From assembly GCF_020085105.1 (NCBI RefSeq), contig NC_058045.1, positions 23,257,333 to 23,321,332 of the forward strand: a DNA stretch of 64,000 nucleotides, read 5' to 3'. Positions 44,701-57,250 of the stretch are shown piece by piece (the stretch's first letter is position 1; each line of letters starts with the position of its first letter). Position numbers and translations under genes: made by a program. The notes beneath the pieces are model-generated. The model ran no database searches, was not told the origin of the DNA, and was given only the letters and a program-made list of their open reading frames with translations. Source of the stretch: Siniperca chuatsi. Taxonomy: Eukaryota; Chordata; Actinopteri; Centrarchiformes; Sinipercidae.

Positions 44701-47700
44701 ACCTGAATGATTCTGGTGCCTATGTTATTATTTAATGGGGATTATTTGGCAAATCTCTATCAACTTGCTGTATTCCCTCAATTACTGCTTTGGTCAGTGT
44801 GTTCAATTTGTAATAAAGGTATAGAGAAACAATAATGACCAAGTTTATCTATGAGCGTCTTGAGGAAACTGCTTCAGCAAATCAGGTCAGCTCTGGGGCT
44901 TCCAGGGAGAAGCAAATGTTGGCACATCTGGACTGTAAACACACAACCTGCAGGACATGATGGGTCACGACCACTCAGCCGCACAGCCGCCACCAACACG
45001 ATAGGTCTCTGAGGTCCTCCAGGCCAGATGGACACTAGACATATACCTTCCAGAAAGACTGCATATGGCTCACAGTGATTCTGTAGGAGTCAATGGTGTT
45101 TCCAAGATTTTACTTTTATTTTACGTTTTTTTTTAATTACTTTGAGAGACTCAAAATCTCATTTGGGTTTTCTCACAATTTCTTTCCCTCAGTTTATGTT
45201 ACTGAAAGCATTTTCTGAGCTGAGAGAGGTGTAGGAGAACAGTGTCTTCTTGCAGCAGGGGACACAGCAACTTTTGGAATGGGACATAAAATCTGGGTAA
45301 AACGAACTTGAAACTAATCAGCTCGCTTTTAAAAATCTGTGTATTTTTGGTGAAAATCAATAAAAATGAAAATGATGAGTCTTATGTTCCTGATACGGAG
45401 CACAAAGTTTAGCCCAACAAAATAGTGATAACTGTTCAATTACACTGCACACCTGGGATTCTTCATTGTGTGTGTGTTTGTGTGTGTGAGAGAGTGACCC
45501 TTACTATGGTCTGTGTGTACTCCTGGAGCTTCTGGTCATCGTAGTGTCTGTTAGCCTTCTCCAGCAGGTCTGACAGAAAGCCCTGAGGACAGAGACACAC
45601 CACTGAAAAAAAATCACAGCTATTCAAGACCTTTGTTTAATGTTTGGGGATCAAATATGTCGCCATACGGAGCCATCAGAGGTCACAGATTTTACACACT
45701 TATTCACACGTTGGTAACCTGTAGTATGAGTTTAAAAAAAATTCTGAATCATTTTCTGAAATCCTCTGTATTCTAATGTTCAGAAATATCTAATACAAAA
45801 CAGCAATCTCCTCTCTCGCAAACTTAAAACACTGTATTTGGCCATAATCAGTGGGAGAAGAAGTAAAATATTCAAATACTTTACTTAACTAAAAGTACCA
45901 CGTTTTTACTGACACAAAGTAAAAATGATGTAAGTAAATAAGTAGTAGCAGTAACATGTACTCAAGTATCCAAAGTCAAAGTAATGACAGTGGAGTGATA
46001 TTGGAGCAGTTGAGTTTCTTCCGTTTTGTTGCTTTCCATGTTTCTTTGATTAATTGAAGATTAGAAGAAAAGGAACAAATGAAGAAGGAAAATACAAAGG
46101 AAATGTTAAAATAATGAGGGAAGATAAAAAGAAGCAAATAAAGGAAATTTAAAACAAATGTTAATATCAGTGGTATTCTATGAATTTATCTTATGTTTTG
46201 TATTTAGATCCTAATCTAAAGTAAAGAGTATCTACAGCCATTACAGTACAGTACCATTACGACAGCCAGTACAGTAAATGTAGTGCAGTAAAAAGTACTT
46301 TTCCCTCTGAAATATAGTGCAGTAAAAGTGTATATTAAAATTAAGGTACCACTATGTCAAATCTATTCTTACATCACTTGTACAGTACTTGAGTCAATAT
46401 CCTCATATATTTTCCACGTCTGCTCCCAATCATGAGGTGAGACACATGTCTGCTGCCTGCGATCATCATCTGCATTTTTCCAAAGCTTTCAAAAAGCCAC
46501 ACCTGAGTAACTCATCTGCACCTGATCAGCTGGGAGAAATGTGATCCCAAAGCAACCCAAGCAGCCTAATCTGTGGGCTACATGACGCAGACTCATTGAC
46601 CCCATTAATGTTCTACTCCCCAGTGTGGAGCACTTTCCTTTATATAATTGGACACAACATTTCCAAGAGGTGTTGAAGTGAATAACATTTGTGCAATTTA
46701 TAAAGCTTTTTGCATCTGAATCCTCACCTGAAAAAAACACTCATGGTCTCTGGGGAATTTCCTGTGCAGCAGCCACTTAACTCTCCTCTGTCAAAGCTGC
46801 TGCCTGACTTTACTCGCCCATATGCTCACGTGAATTAAAAAAAAGGTGAATCACACTGAAACTCCTCAGCGTCGAACATTTTGAAATGTTGAGTATCTGT
46901 GGAAGTTCTTAGCTAACATGTCACTTGATGTCTCTAACAGTGTGAAGACTACAGCTTAGGCCATGTTCAGTATATCAGTTTCTTATCATAGCAATTTCTT
47001 TGAAGTCAGATATATAAAAAATATTTTTTTATACAGATGTTTCAAAGGCCTTAAAAGAATAGTTCTGAACATTTCTGGAAATATGCTTATTTGCTGTCTT
47101 GCTAAGAGTTAGCTGAGAAGATTTATACCACTCTAACGCCTGTATGCTAAATATAAAGCTAGATAAAAAGGCAGCAGATAATTAGCTTAACTTAGCACAA
47201 AGAATGGAAACTGGGGAAACAGCTAGCCTGACTCTGACCAAAGGTAACATAATCCGCCTACCTGAGTTTCTACAGCTCACTTATTAATACAATGTATGTA
47301 ATTTATTTAATCAGTAGAAAAACAGAAATGAAAAGTTGTGGTTTTACAGGAAGTTACATGCTGGGTACTATTCTGTGGCAACAAGTGACCAGGCACGGAG
47401 GATTTTGCCGTGAGACTGGCAGGCATCCAGGCGTTTCCCGCTGCTTCCAGTCTTTATGCTAAGCTAAGCTAATTATCTACTGGCTCTAGCATTGTATTTA
47501 GTATACATGCACAAGAGTGGTATCAATCCTCTCATCTAACTCTCGGCAAGAAAGTGAATAAGCGTATTTGCCAAAATGTTGAACTATTCCTTTCAGCACA
47601 CAGAATCAGTATGATAATAGGGTAGTTACTGATCATAACACAAAAAATGTAGAGGGTTTCTTTCCTTTCTTTTATTGCCACAAAACAACATAACATCTAG

Positions 47701-50700
47701 GAGGTGACTTAACATAAATAGAAAAATGCTTACAAGTTAAGACACTTGTTAAAATGAATTAAAGGTAAGGGAAGATAAGAGAAAAACACGACTATTACAG
47801 TGGTATAAATAAATGTAAATAGCTAAATAAAATGTTAATTATTACAGGAAACGACAGGGAATATGGTTTAAGTAGCTAAGTAGCTACTTAAGTGGCTACT
47901 AGCTACTACTATCTGATAATTACAATTAAGGGTAGGTGCTCTGTTAGGGAGCATGTGTGTGTGTTGATGTGCATTTGAATGTGTGTGGGGGGAAAAGAAA
48001 GAAGAAAAGACATAACAAAAAAAGAATAAGTATGACCAAGTAAGCAGATAATCATGTATAAATAAATAACATGTATATGTAATATGTAATGTAAATTAGG
48101 CATTGCTGGTGATACTAGCCTTTGGGATGCAAATGTAGATACAGTATCAGAAACATTACATAAAAGCCATATCCGTTAATAAGTTGCCATATGCTTTAAC
48201 ACTGAAAATCATATATTTACAACATACCTTCAGTTCATTTGCTTCAATGTAGCCACTGCGATCTGTATCATATCGCCGCCATGCCTAAAAGAAATCAACA
48301 AAACAAAATAAATATTGGATTGAAAGCAGTTTTTCGGCCCCAATGCACAAAGACACTCTTCTCCAGAGTGATTTACATTTCTCCCCCCTACATAAATCCT
48401 CTCTGATCGAACCCCAGCTTGATCTTTAACTGTGCTAAGAGTTTGATTTTTCTCTGGTGCAGAGCAGAAATCGTTCTAGAGGGGATGACCACCAAAGCCT
48501 GGACCATTACACTGTAATCACACAGTTTTCAATACAATCCCATTCACCTGCATACAGAGCAGAAGGCAATGAGAGACAGAGAGAGAAGTGAGGGAAGGAG
48601 AGAAAGTCATTTTAATGAATGTTTTAATCTAGCAGATGTCCCTGTCCAAAGAAGGGCTCCTTATCAAAGATGGATGGCCTTCCCTCTCCCCTCCCCACCC
48701 GCTCCTCCTCTCCTCCTCTGGGCTCTGCAGAGAGGAGCTACAGTGGTATTATCCATTATATATGACTCTGAAAATAGAAGGTTCTGCTTCCTCATTCTAA
48801 CCCTTTAAAAACCTCTCTACCCAATTCCTCCTCCCTGCACCCTTCAACAAAGACTGATTAATCCTCCTTTCTTGTTTTATGTTCTCAAACTCTGGCTCTC
48901 AACTTCCAATTGACATTTCATTTACTTCCTCTCTGTTCCCGCTTTCTCTTGTTTGCCCTTTGTATCCTTCTCTCTCCTCTCCTTCTCTTTCATACATCCT
49001 CCTTCTCTCATTTCATTATTCCTTTTCAATATGACACAGGAGACAAGGACAGCCTCTTCCCCACATGAAATTGGTTTCTAATTGGCTCCATTCTTTCATT
49101 GCAGCAGATCTAACATGAAATCTGCCATTTTCTTATCTTCTGAAGGTATTTTGTGGAATAAATGATTTCCTTTTTCTAGTACCTTTCAGCACACATCTTC
49201 TTCTGCTGAAGGCTTTCTGTTACTCCTACAATAATTCATTATTCATAATTCTCAGCAGCACTAAACTTGTTTATAACGTACTAGGACATTTTCATATATA
49301 AATGGTTTCTTAAACACACAACTTGGCTGTAACAGAACAGAGCAGACATTCCTATTTTTTTCTCTGAGATTCTGCTAGCTTGTTAGCTAAATTGATGTAG
49401 GTGCTCTGCTAACCGCCACTGTCTTGTTGTTAACACATTTGACTTTGACGTAGTTGTTAAAATTGCTATAAACAAATGTTAAAATATGTCTGTACAGACC
49501 ACTTGACAATATTTTAGTGGGCTAGTTTTCCAGTGGGGTAAATGTCCATTGTTTTCTACTGCTAGTTTGGTCTTCGGCTTCATGTATGCTAGTTGTTGTT
49601 GTTTTCTGTTCCTGACTAGCCTCAGTAAAGCTTGTTCAAAAATACAGCTAAGTGCCAGAGATTTTATTTTTGTAAAGTTACATAGGTGTTTTTCAGTATC
49701 TAGTATCTCATATAAGTGACAATGCCTTGTAGAAATGCCACTGGGGGGGCAAAGTTTTCCAATTCTACTAATGGTGATTTTAGGCTGAAACATGCTTCTC
49801 TAGGCAGATGTGCCCTGGGGTCATTCGGAAACAATCGCATATTTCCTACTGATTTCAGGCATGAAGTTTACATGTCTTTTTTATCCTCTGTGTAGTTGAA
49901 TCAATTAAACACTTGCTTGATGTTTAGGTCTGCATTGTGCCTTGAGACTTTTGCGCGTGTCAGCTCCTCTGCAACCCTCTGCAACCTACAGTTACCCATA
50001 GCAACCTATAACTTCTCTGCATAGACCAGCAGAGACATTAACATGCATCCTTGGAGAAACCATTTACAGCCTAAGTAATTAACACTGTCCAGTTACTGAG
50101 CATAAAACACCAAAGCAAACGGTTCACATAAAATTAGCTCAGTCTTAGCTTGTAGAGATACAACAAAGATCACTGTGATACAGTGATACTGTATCACAGT
50201 AACCAAAATGTTGAATTAAAACAGTACCATTTTGAAACAATTTACGCCTCCTTTTAACTTTACTGATGGGATTTACCCCGCAGCTGTCTTTTTCAAGTAC
50301 AGTATCCGTCTTCTGCTTGCTCACTTGTCACATATTAGCCTTTATTTGTGCTCAGCAAATTCTACAGTCGATGTTCATGACGGACCAAGTGTGGTCGCTC
50401 GATTTGTAATCCAACTGCTAAATCTCAACAGCAGAAACAGGCAACCATGTGCAATAGAGGCAGAGTCTGCGGTTTTCTCTCCAAACTACTCCAGTTTATT
50501 TCACTAATTAGCACACTTTCAACCATACACAGGGAACTAATCCGTGAAATTAGCTGGTAGGTAGATATGAGAACATGCATGCTGTCTCCCCTCCATGGAT
50601 GACTGACTCTGGTCTATAATGTATGGTTGGTTAGGTAAGTATGTCCCGACTAATGGCATTTCTTAGTGAACAAGAAGCTTTTGCACAAAAAGTATTGCAA

Positions 50701-53700
50701 AGAACTGATGAAATGACACAGTTTATCACGAGGAGACAGCAGCTTTGCATTAAAAAAATATACCGGTCCATCCACACACACACACACACACACACACAGA
50801 AACACACTCTTACCGCCATGAACTCAGCACTGGAGCTGACAAACTGTCTGAAGCAGAGCAAGAAGTTCTCTTCAGTTGGGAGAATCTGGGCCAGCTGGAG
50901 AGCGCAATGACAGGAAAATTGGAGTGGTGAAAACACAAGGTGGTGGGGTTGATATGCTGGGAGTGAATAGATGGAGACTGGGGAGCTTTTTGTCTGCAAT
51001 GCCTCAAATGGGCAACTCAGACATAAATAATAGAGAGCCATAACTTCAGAAGCCGGGCTATGCCGAAGTTTGAATAATTTTTTAAAATCATGTCTTTGGA
51101 TGTTCAGACAAAGCCTTTGTACCTGATTTTCACACCAACAATTGAACCTGAAACTCATTTGCAGATTTTCCATGCCGGCAGTGGATTACAGATATTGCAA
51201 AAGCTCTCCTTGCATCTCTTTCAAATCACACTCTGAAAATGGTAAAATGGAGGGAAAGCAATATCCAAAACTGACACTCCATAGAGACTATCATAAAGAC
51301 TGTATTTATGCATCGATTGGAGTATTGACCAGGTATCTGCAGCCTCTCACTTGTTATGTATTCCCCTGGCTCTGTGAATTATCTTTTTCTTTTTACAACT
51401 TTTTTCTCACCCTCCATAGAAAACAGACAAATCAAACCTTTTCTACAGTTATTTTTGGGTCTGAGCCACATTTCAGTGAATGCACATCAAAAAACCTCTG
51501 TCATGGCACTGGCCCAAGTAGAACAGCTCTGCTGAATAACTTTATTGTACTGAAAAGTTGGCCATACTTATTTCCTTCTCTTCCAAATTTTAAAGACATA
51601 GTTTAGGAAATACACTTATTCACTCTTCCGCTGAGAGTTGGAGGAGATCGATACCACTCTCATGGCTGTGCGTATGAAGCTACAGCCAACAGCTGGTTAG
51701 CTTAGCGAAAAGACTGGGAAGTTTCAAATTTGACAGACAGACAGACAGTCATCTTACTCTCAGCAAGAAAGTGAATAAGCGCATTTCTTTAAAATGCTAA
51801 AGTATTACATTTTGGAAGATGCTTGGAAGATAGATGTTTCACCTGTTTACAGTCTTTATGCTAACATTAGCTAGCCGGCTGCTGGCTTTGGCTACGTATA
51901 TGAGAGTGGTATCAATCTTCTCATCTAACTCTTGGCAAGAAAGCATATAAGCGCATTTCCAAAAATGTCAAACTACTCTACTGTTAATGAAAATCACAGA
52001 TTTCCAAGCATAACACAAGAAGCATCTCCAAGGCCTTACCTCTGACATCTCAATTCGTCCATCTTTGTTCTTGTCGAACTTCTGCATGAACTCCTTCATC
52101 TTTTCTCTGAATGTGGGGTTTGAAGGGTCCTAGAAAACATTTGTACTCACTACAAGTGAAACCTGAGTGGTCAGTATGTGTATTTGTATTTAATCTCTAG
52201 TCCCTGAACTCACCACCCCTGCTCCTCTCCGGGCTATCTCCAACTCCCTGAAGAAGTTCTCCAGCTCCTTCCCCTCGATGTAGCCATTACCTGGGAGACA
52301 GACAGACCATAACAGCATGTCATCGCAACATACCACAAAGGGCTTTTTTCAGTATTGCTGACATGCAAAAACCCCAGTGCAGATGTGGTCATAGTGTCAC
52401 AGTGTCAAACAGATCCCAGCATGGCTCGGTTTTGTATTGATTCAAACATGAGCCTTTTACCAGTAACTTGCTTCCTTCCCCTCTGGCTCAATAGATTAGG
52501 CTATTGACTGACACGATGCAAACTGATCACTCCTCAAAGACAGTGTTCACAGGGCTGTACGCAAGGAGAAGCTATATGTGGAAAATTGCTTTTCGAGGAT
52601 TTTGAAGGTGATGATCCACCGGCATCTTCTTTAATTCCACAGAGATCAATACTGCTTTCAGCAGGGAGTTTGGCAAATAGGACGAATCAATATGGATAAC
52701 AGTGTACTGTGACAGTTTCTACCTGAAGTTGTCTTTTTAAGATTATCTAGACTTGTGAAAGTGATATTTTGTCATGAGGAACTAAAGCTTCGTACCATCC
52801 TTCAGAAAATGTCTTAACCTTGTTTTACTGCATGCTATCAATTGTTCTGACAGACTAAGTGTCACGTTTGTCAAATGGTACTTATCCTGACATTCTTTTT
52901 CTTCATATCTTATTTTATCCTTACTCCTGGTATTCTGTTGCCCTGACAGTACCTATTCAGAGGACATATGAGTATGCTCGTTTCACCCAGGTAGTCTGTG
53001 AACCTGTGCCAATATTCTATCAGCAAGCATGCTGAATGGCCGGACAGATGGCTCCAAACGATGTGACTAGCTGCTTCAATAAAACCCTGGAAGGCAGAGC
53101 TGCCTCATTAAACACTAACAAAGATTATTATGCCATCCACTTCCTCTCCTCTCCCTCTAACTTGCCATCTCTCTCTGTCATCTTCTATCTAACTACTCCC
53201 TCTCCCTATCCAACCAACATCTTAGCGCCTTTGTTCTAGCCATGGAAATTTTTGCGTGTGTGTGTGTGTGTGTGTGTGTGGGCATGCATGCGATCCTTAG
53301 TGATGTTATCAAAACTCATGAATACAAGCTCTGCTGTTTCAGTAAGTGGGACAGTAAAATGCCTCTCTGCTATCGAGCCTCCCTCCTGTGGGTCTTATTG
53401 ACATTTAGCACTCTGGAGAGAAATGGCCTGCTTGATAATTAAATAGAGTAAGATGTGATTAACTACAAGGCGAATGGCATAAAATGACAATAAAAATAGA
53501 TTTATGAAAAGATTATGCCGGAGTGCTGTCATACGTTCAATAAATGCGGCAATAGATCTATACGCCCCATTATATTTGTGCATAAGGGAGCATCTGTTTG
53601 TACTGTGCTTATTCAGATGTAAGATAAGTTCCTTCTGTTCCAAGCAGCCTTTAAGCCACAACAATATGCATATTAAATACATACATATATACATATACTA

Positions 53701-55409
53701 TATGTTTTTTTCTATAAAATGCTATATGTGCTGTAGCCTAATTACAGTGTGTCCATCTTGCAGTAAACTGTCCCAAATCCAGTATCAAGTGAACCCATAT
53801 ACACATAACGATGCTATATTAGTGTGCAGATGTAAAAAAGCACAGCCAGCGGATGCATTTTATGGCTGACATCAACTCACTTCCAGATCATTCCATTTAA
53901 ATGTCAAATAACTAGTTTTATATGTCATAATGAGAGCGCTCCTACCAGCTTACTTTCATATACGTTGGTCTTTCAGCACAAGCACTTAAAGCTTGCACCA
54001 ACCAGCAAGATAAAAGGTTCACAAAAACACTTTTGTCCCAAATACACACTCTTTGGGATACCACGTCATTACAGTCCCAGGAGACACTGGTAAAGACTCT
54101 TTACTCTTCTGGTTCTGATTCTAAAATTCAACCTCAACACGGGAAAACTCTCAAAGTGGGCAGCTATGCCAACTAAGTGCATATTTAAAGTCTATATAAA
54201 GTGCATTTGCCTTTCAAAGGAGAGTGCAGCCCTGTCTATTCAAATATTTTGTGTTGAGATCACAGCTGGCTCAATTCAGGAGGTGGATTTTGCTTCATAT
54301 TTCGAATTTCCACATCCAGGTTAATAAAAATAATTGACAGCAAAGGCTCTATAATTAGCAAAAGAAACTGCAGTTGTTTCCTTTTCCAGCTTGGAAGTGT
54401 TTGAATTGAAAAGGCCTGACAGAGACAGCAGAGAAAGATGAGAGGGACACAGAGCGGAGGAGATGCGAGAGACGCAATCCAGATGAGACTTGATCCTGGG
54501 CCAACAGGGGAATATGTGGTTTCATCATCTCTGGGTGCATCGCCTCCTGTGTATTTTTATCTGCAACTCAGAGATGTTTACTCAATCTGAGCAAACAAAT
54601 TAGCTCTCCTTTCTTTCTGCCGAGCCAGAAGACACTCCCAGTAATGAGAGCAGAAATCAAACACTGAAGCCAAATCTGTTGATGCACACTGGTTGTATTT
54701 GATTTGCAAAGCTCAATATGTAAAATGCCTCCGCAGTAGGACTTAAACACCTGGGTGGTAGGACTGACATCCATACGCTTCAACCAGGCCAAAAGAGAAA
54801 AAAACGATAACAGATATGACAACTTTGTCTGCACACTGGCTCATATGGAGCTCAGCTGCTGAGCCCCTCCACCCCACCCCACCCAAAACTCCTCATTGCA
54901 CCTTGATTTCCCTGTGGAATACATTTCTGCATTTCTGCAGGCGTCAAAACAGATCGCATTAACAATGAATGCCCAGGAGTACTTGTGTAAAACCACATAC
55001 TCGCCTTGTTTGCAGGTGTATTATTATGGACAAGAAAGTTGATTGAACAAGCAAAACTCTCAACGTTTTAAAGGAAACAAAAAATGGTCTCCCTTTCAGA
55101 TTGACTACTGTGGCTCATCAGTCATCAGTTCACAGACCTGTCCTCAATACACAGAGGAGTGTGCAGACCTTCAAGTGAAATGAAAGTATAAACATTTCCA
55201 TTATTAAACTTAGGAGGCTTTCATGACAGCAGCGGCATGCCCGATGAATTTGTTGAACTAAAACGTGTCACACTGCAACACAGACGCACGCACACAGAGA
55301 TATTTGCACATTGAGAAAGAAAGACTGAATTGACAAATCTGCACGGAGACAAACAGAGGATGGATGCAAGAAGAAAAGACACCCATCGAGATTGAGACTG
55401 GAGAAGAAA

Positions 55410-55461
<52 letters not shown>

Positions 55462-56645
55462 GTTTAGGAGGGGATTATAAATGAATACATGGGACAACTT
55501 TATGATGACAGACATCAAATCAATATCACATAAATCCATTTATTGATACTGGGCTACTTCCACTGCATAAAGAGCACCACCACCTGACAGACTGCACTTA
55601 CTTTTTGATTGGAAATCAATATCAATACATGGAACATCACTCAGAGCCAGTTACTTATCCAAACTCTCAGTGATTATAGGTAACCCACGGAAAACACTAA
55701 TTAAGTGACGAATTGATTGCAAATTAACACTTTAATTGCGTGCCTTCATAATTGGAAAATTACAGCGTCAGGGTGTACTTCAGGTACCATGAGAGGACTT
55801 CTCCGGGACTCATAAAACCTGACAGATGAATAAAGGTTGCATCCAGCTACAATCTGATTGCGGCACTTTACCCACCATTTAGGGCTCACTGAACATTTGA
55901 AATTCATGCCTATCTCAGTATATTGTCTCTTTTAAGAGAATAACTTGCTTTCATGAGAAACAATGGATCTGCCTGTGCATTTAAATAAAATTTAAAAAAG
56001 TCCAAATAGAACCACACCACATGGTGTCGGGAGTGGTCCGCATCAAATATTCATTTGAAAAATGTGAAACTTTTGCAGTAATTCTATATATGCCAAATAT
56101 TTGGTCTGAGGTCAGCTCCTCAACATTATTAAATCTGAAAATGTCCCTTTTTGTCTTCTTCATTCATCTATCATGCAGGGAAATTAAGAAGACAACGAAT
56201 ATTATCACTAATTAAAGACGAAATAGTCCCCATAATATTCCTAAAATATCGCGGAATTGAGTTTACCGAACCCTATACTGCATTATGACTATTTTTCTCT
56301 TCCTAAATCTCCTAAATTGTCGCTTTAATATCCCAAAACGACAAACTGTTGCTGTGATATTGTAGTCTGTTATTCTAAGCCTGATAACGGATTTACTCTA
56401 TTGTAGGAGGATGCATTTCAGTCTTTTTCGCTGTATGATTATTATTAAACTTCCTTCAGTCGGCTGCAGTTTACAGCAATGATATAGGCTACAATTCTTT
56501 CATGAATTGTGAGTTTGGAATAACTTTTATGAAGGAAAAAAAGTGTCTTACCGTCAGCGTCGAAATGTTTCCAAATGTCGAGGAACTGGGACGCGGTGAC
56601 CTCGGCCAGGTGCAGGTGGGGAGGCTGCTGTGCTTTGTTTGCCAT
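38785..56645 (-). CDS. calb2: Calretinin (calbindin 2), complete, 11 exons
   Basis: Cytosolic EF-hand calcium buffer/sensor, chiefly of neurons. Exons in order: 56645-56552, 52290-52214, 52129-52040, 50894-50814, 48284-48228, 45582-45505, 44135-44080, 43942-43903, 43719-43666, 40807-40736, 38901-38785. All junctions are GT-AG and phases join to 271 codons plus stop, the same length as human calretinin. The N-terminus [20 protein letters not shown] matches calretinin rather than calbindin-D28k. EF loops in order: [60 protein letters not shown]. The sixth ([12 protein letters not shown]) lacks the ligand pattern, as is usual in this family. Teleosts have duplicated calb2; which copy this is cannot be decided here. 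Introns hold several repeats and microsatellites listed separately. Confidence 0.97.
39131..39292 (+). mobile_element. tRNA-derived SINE, in a calb2 intron
   Basis: A Pol III A box (TAGCTCACCTGGTAGCG) and B box (GGTTTGAATCC) are correctly ordered and are followed by CCCTTTGCTGCATGTCAGC, the tail region I recall for a widespread teleost SINE. It lies antisense to calb2. Confidence 0.75.
41892..41911. repeat. (CA)10 microsatellite, calb2 intron
   Basis: Uninterrupted CA dinucleotides. Confidence 0.9.
45850..46400. repeat. Teleost interspersed repeat of the AGTAAAAGTAC type, calb2 intron
   Basis: The left part (GTGGGAGAAGAAGTAAAATATTC, TTTACTTAACTAAAAGTACCAC) and right part (GTAGTGCAGTAAAAAGTACTT, TCTGAAATATAGTGCAGTAA) match the two ends of a common fish repeat as I recall it. 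Noncoding. Confidence 0.55.
47051..47595. repeat. Palindromic teleost repeat, copy 2, calb2 intron
   Basis: Left end TTAAAAGAATAGTTCTGAAC, right end ATGTTGAACTATTCCTTTCAG, in inverted arrangement. Inner words GGAAACAGCTAGCCTG, TTGTGGTTTTACAGG and GCTAAGCTAAGCTAATT are shared with the other copies. Confidence 0.8.
50172..50200. repeat. Perfect inverted repeat, 13-bp arms, 3-bp loop, calb2 intron
   Basis: ACTGTGATACAGT (50172-50184) is complementary to 50188-50200 with GAT between. Confidence 0.9.
50773..50798. repeat. (CA)13 microsatellite next to a calb2 5' splice site
   Basis: In the transcript this is a (UG)13 tract starting 16 nt into the intron that follows the exon 50894-50814. Confidence 0.95.
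51591..51981. repeat. Palindromic teleost repeat, copy 3, calb2 intron
   Basis: Left part GAGAGTTGGAGGAGATCGATACC, right part ATGAGAGTGGTATCAATCTTC and AACTCTTGGCAAGAAAGC, arranged as inverted ends. A (GACA)n-like run lies inside, near 51735. It ends 59 bp from the calb2 exon 52129-52040. Confidence 0.75.
53256..53280. repeat. (GT)12 microsatellite, calb2 intron 1
   Basis: Uninterrupted GT dinucleotides. Confidence 0.9.
55412..55457. repeat. (GT)23 microsatellite, calb2 intron 1
   Basis: 46 bp of uninterrupted GT in the first intron, about 1.1 kb downstream of the first exon in the sense of transcription. Confidence 0.95.
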
Positions 56646-56830
56646 GATGCTCTCGACGGATGCTGCTTGCTGGTCAGACGCCAGAAAAATCCGCTACTAA
56701 CTTTTCTGTGTCTCTTGTTCAAACACACCCCACACTGTGGCCCCGGCACGCCGCCCGCCGCTTTTTAACCCCGGCGCAGGAGCGGCAGCAGCGCTGCACC
56801 GCCGCTGGGGGCGCACCGCCACCGTCAACA
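56646..56830 (-). promoter_or_regulatory. calb2: calb2 core promoter and 5' UTR (GC-rich, TATA-like)
   Basis: Upstream of the start codon the sequence becomes strongly GC- and CpG-rich (about 56735-56825). On the minus strand a TATA-like TTAAAAAG lies at 56761-56768 between GC-rich blocks, predicting a start site near 56735 and a 5' UTR of about 90 nt. The start site itself is inferred. Confidence 0.6.
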
Positions 56831-56869
56831 TCCATCTGAGTCAGCGTCCCTGTCTCTCGGTGTGGAGGT

Positions 56870-56875
<6 letters not shown>

Positions 56876-56910
<35 letters not shown>
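56876..56910. repeat. (GT)n tract upstream of calb2, 35 bp
   Basis: First of four long GT tracts just upstream of the GC-rich promoter. Confidence 0.95.
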
Positions 56911-56912
<2 letters not shown>

Positions 56913-56970
56913 TCCAAGCTTGATGTAATTGTGTGATAGGACGTCTTGGGCACTGCAGTGGACAGACTGA

Positions 56971-57008
<38 letters not shown>
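56971..57008. repeat. (TG)11 followed by (AG)n
   Basis: TG from 56971 to 56992 runs directly into an AG repeat to 57008. Confidence 0.95.
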
Positions 57009-57009
<1 letters not shown>

Positions 57010-57079
57010 GAAGGATGAGAGAGATGCAGATAGAAGGCAGATTGTTTTGTTGTTGCATCATCATGCTTTACAGTAGATC

Positions 57080-57081
<2 letters not shown>

Positions 57082-57127
<46 letters not shown>
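57082..57127. repeat. (GT)23 microsatellite
   Basis: 46 bp of uninterrupted GT. Confidence 0.95.
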
Positions 57128-57130
<3 letters not shown>

Positions 57131-57190
57131 GGTCCAGTGCAAGTGCATGCATGTGAATCCCCATATTTCTGTATGCACGTGAAGTGCATG

Positions 57191-57192
<2 letters not shown>

Positions 57193-57248
<56 letters not shown>
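57193..57248. repeat. (TG)28 microsatellite
   Basis: 56 bp of uninterrupted TG, the longest in the window. Its complement gives the spurious Thr-His frames in this stretch. Confidence 0.95.
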
Positions 57249-57250
<2 letters not shown>

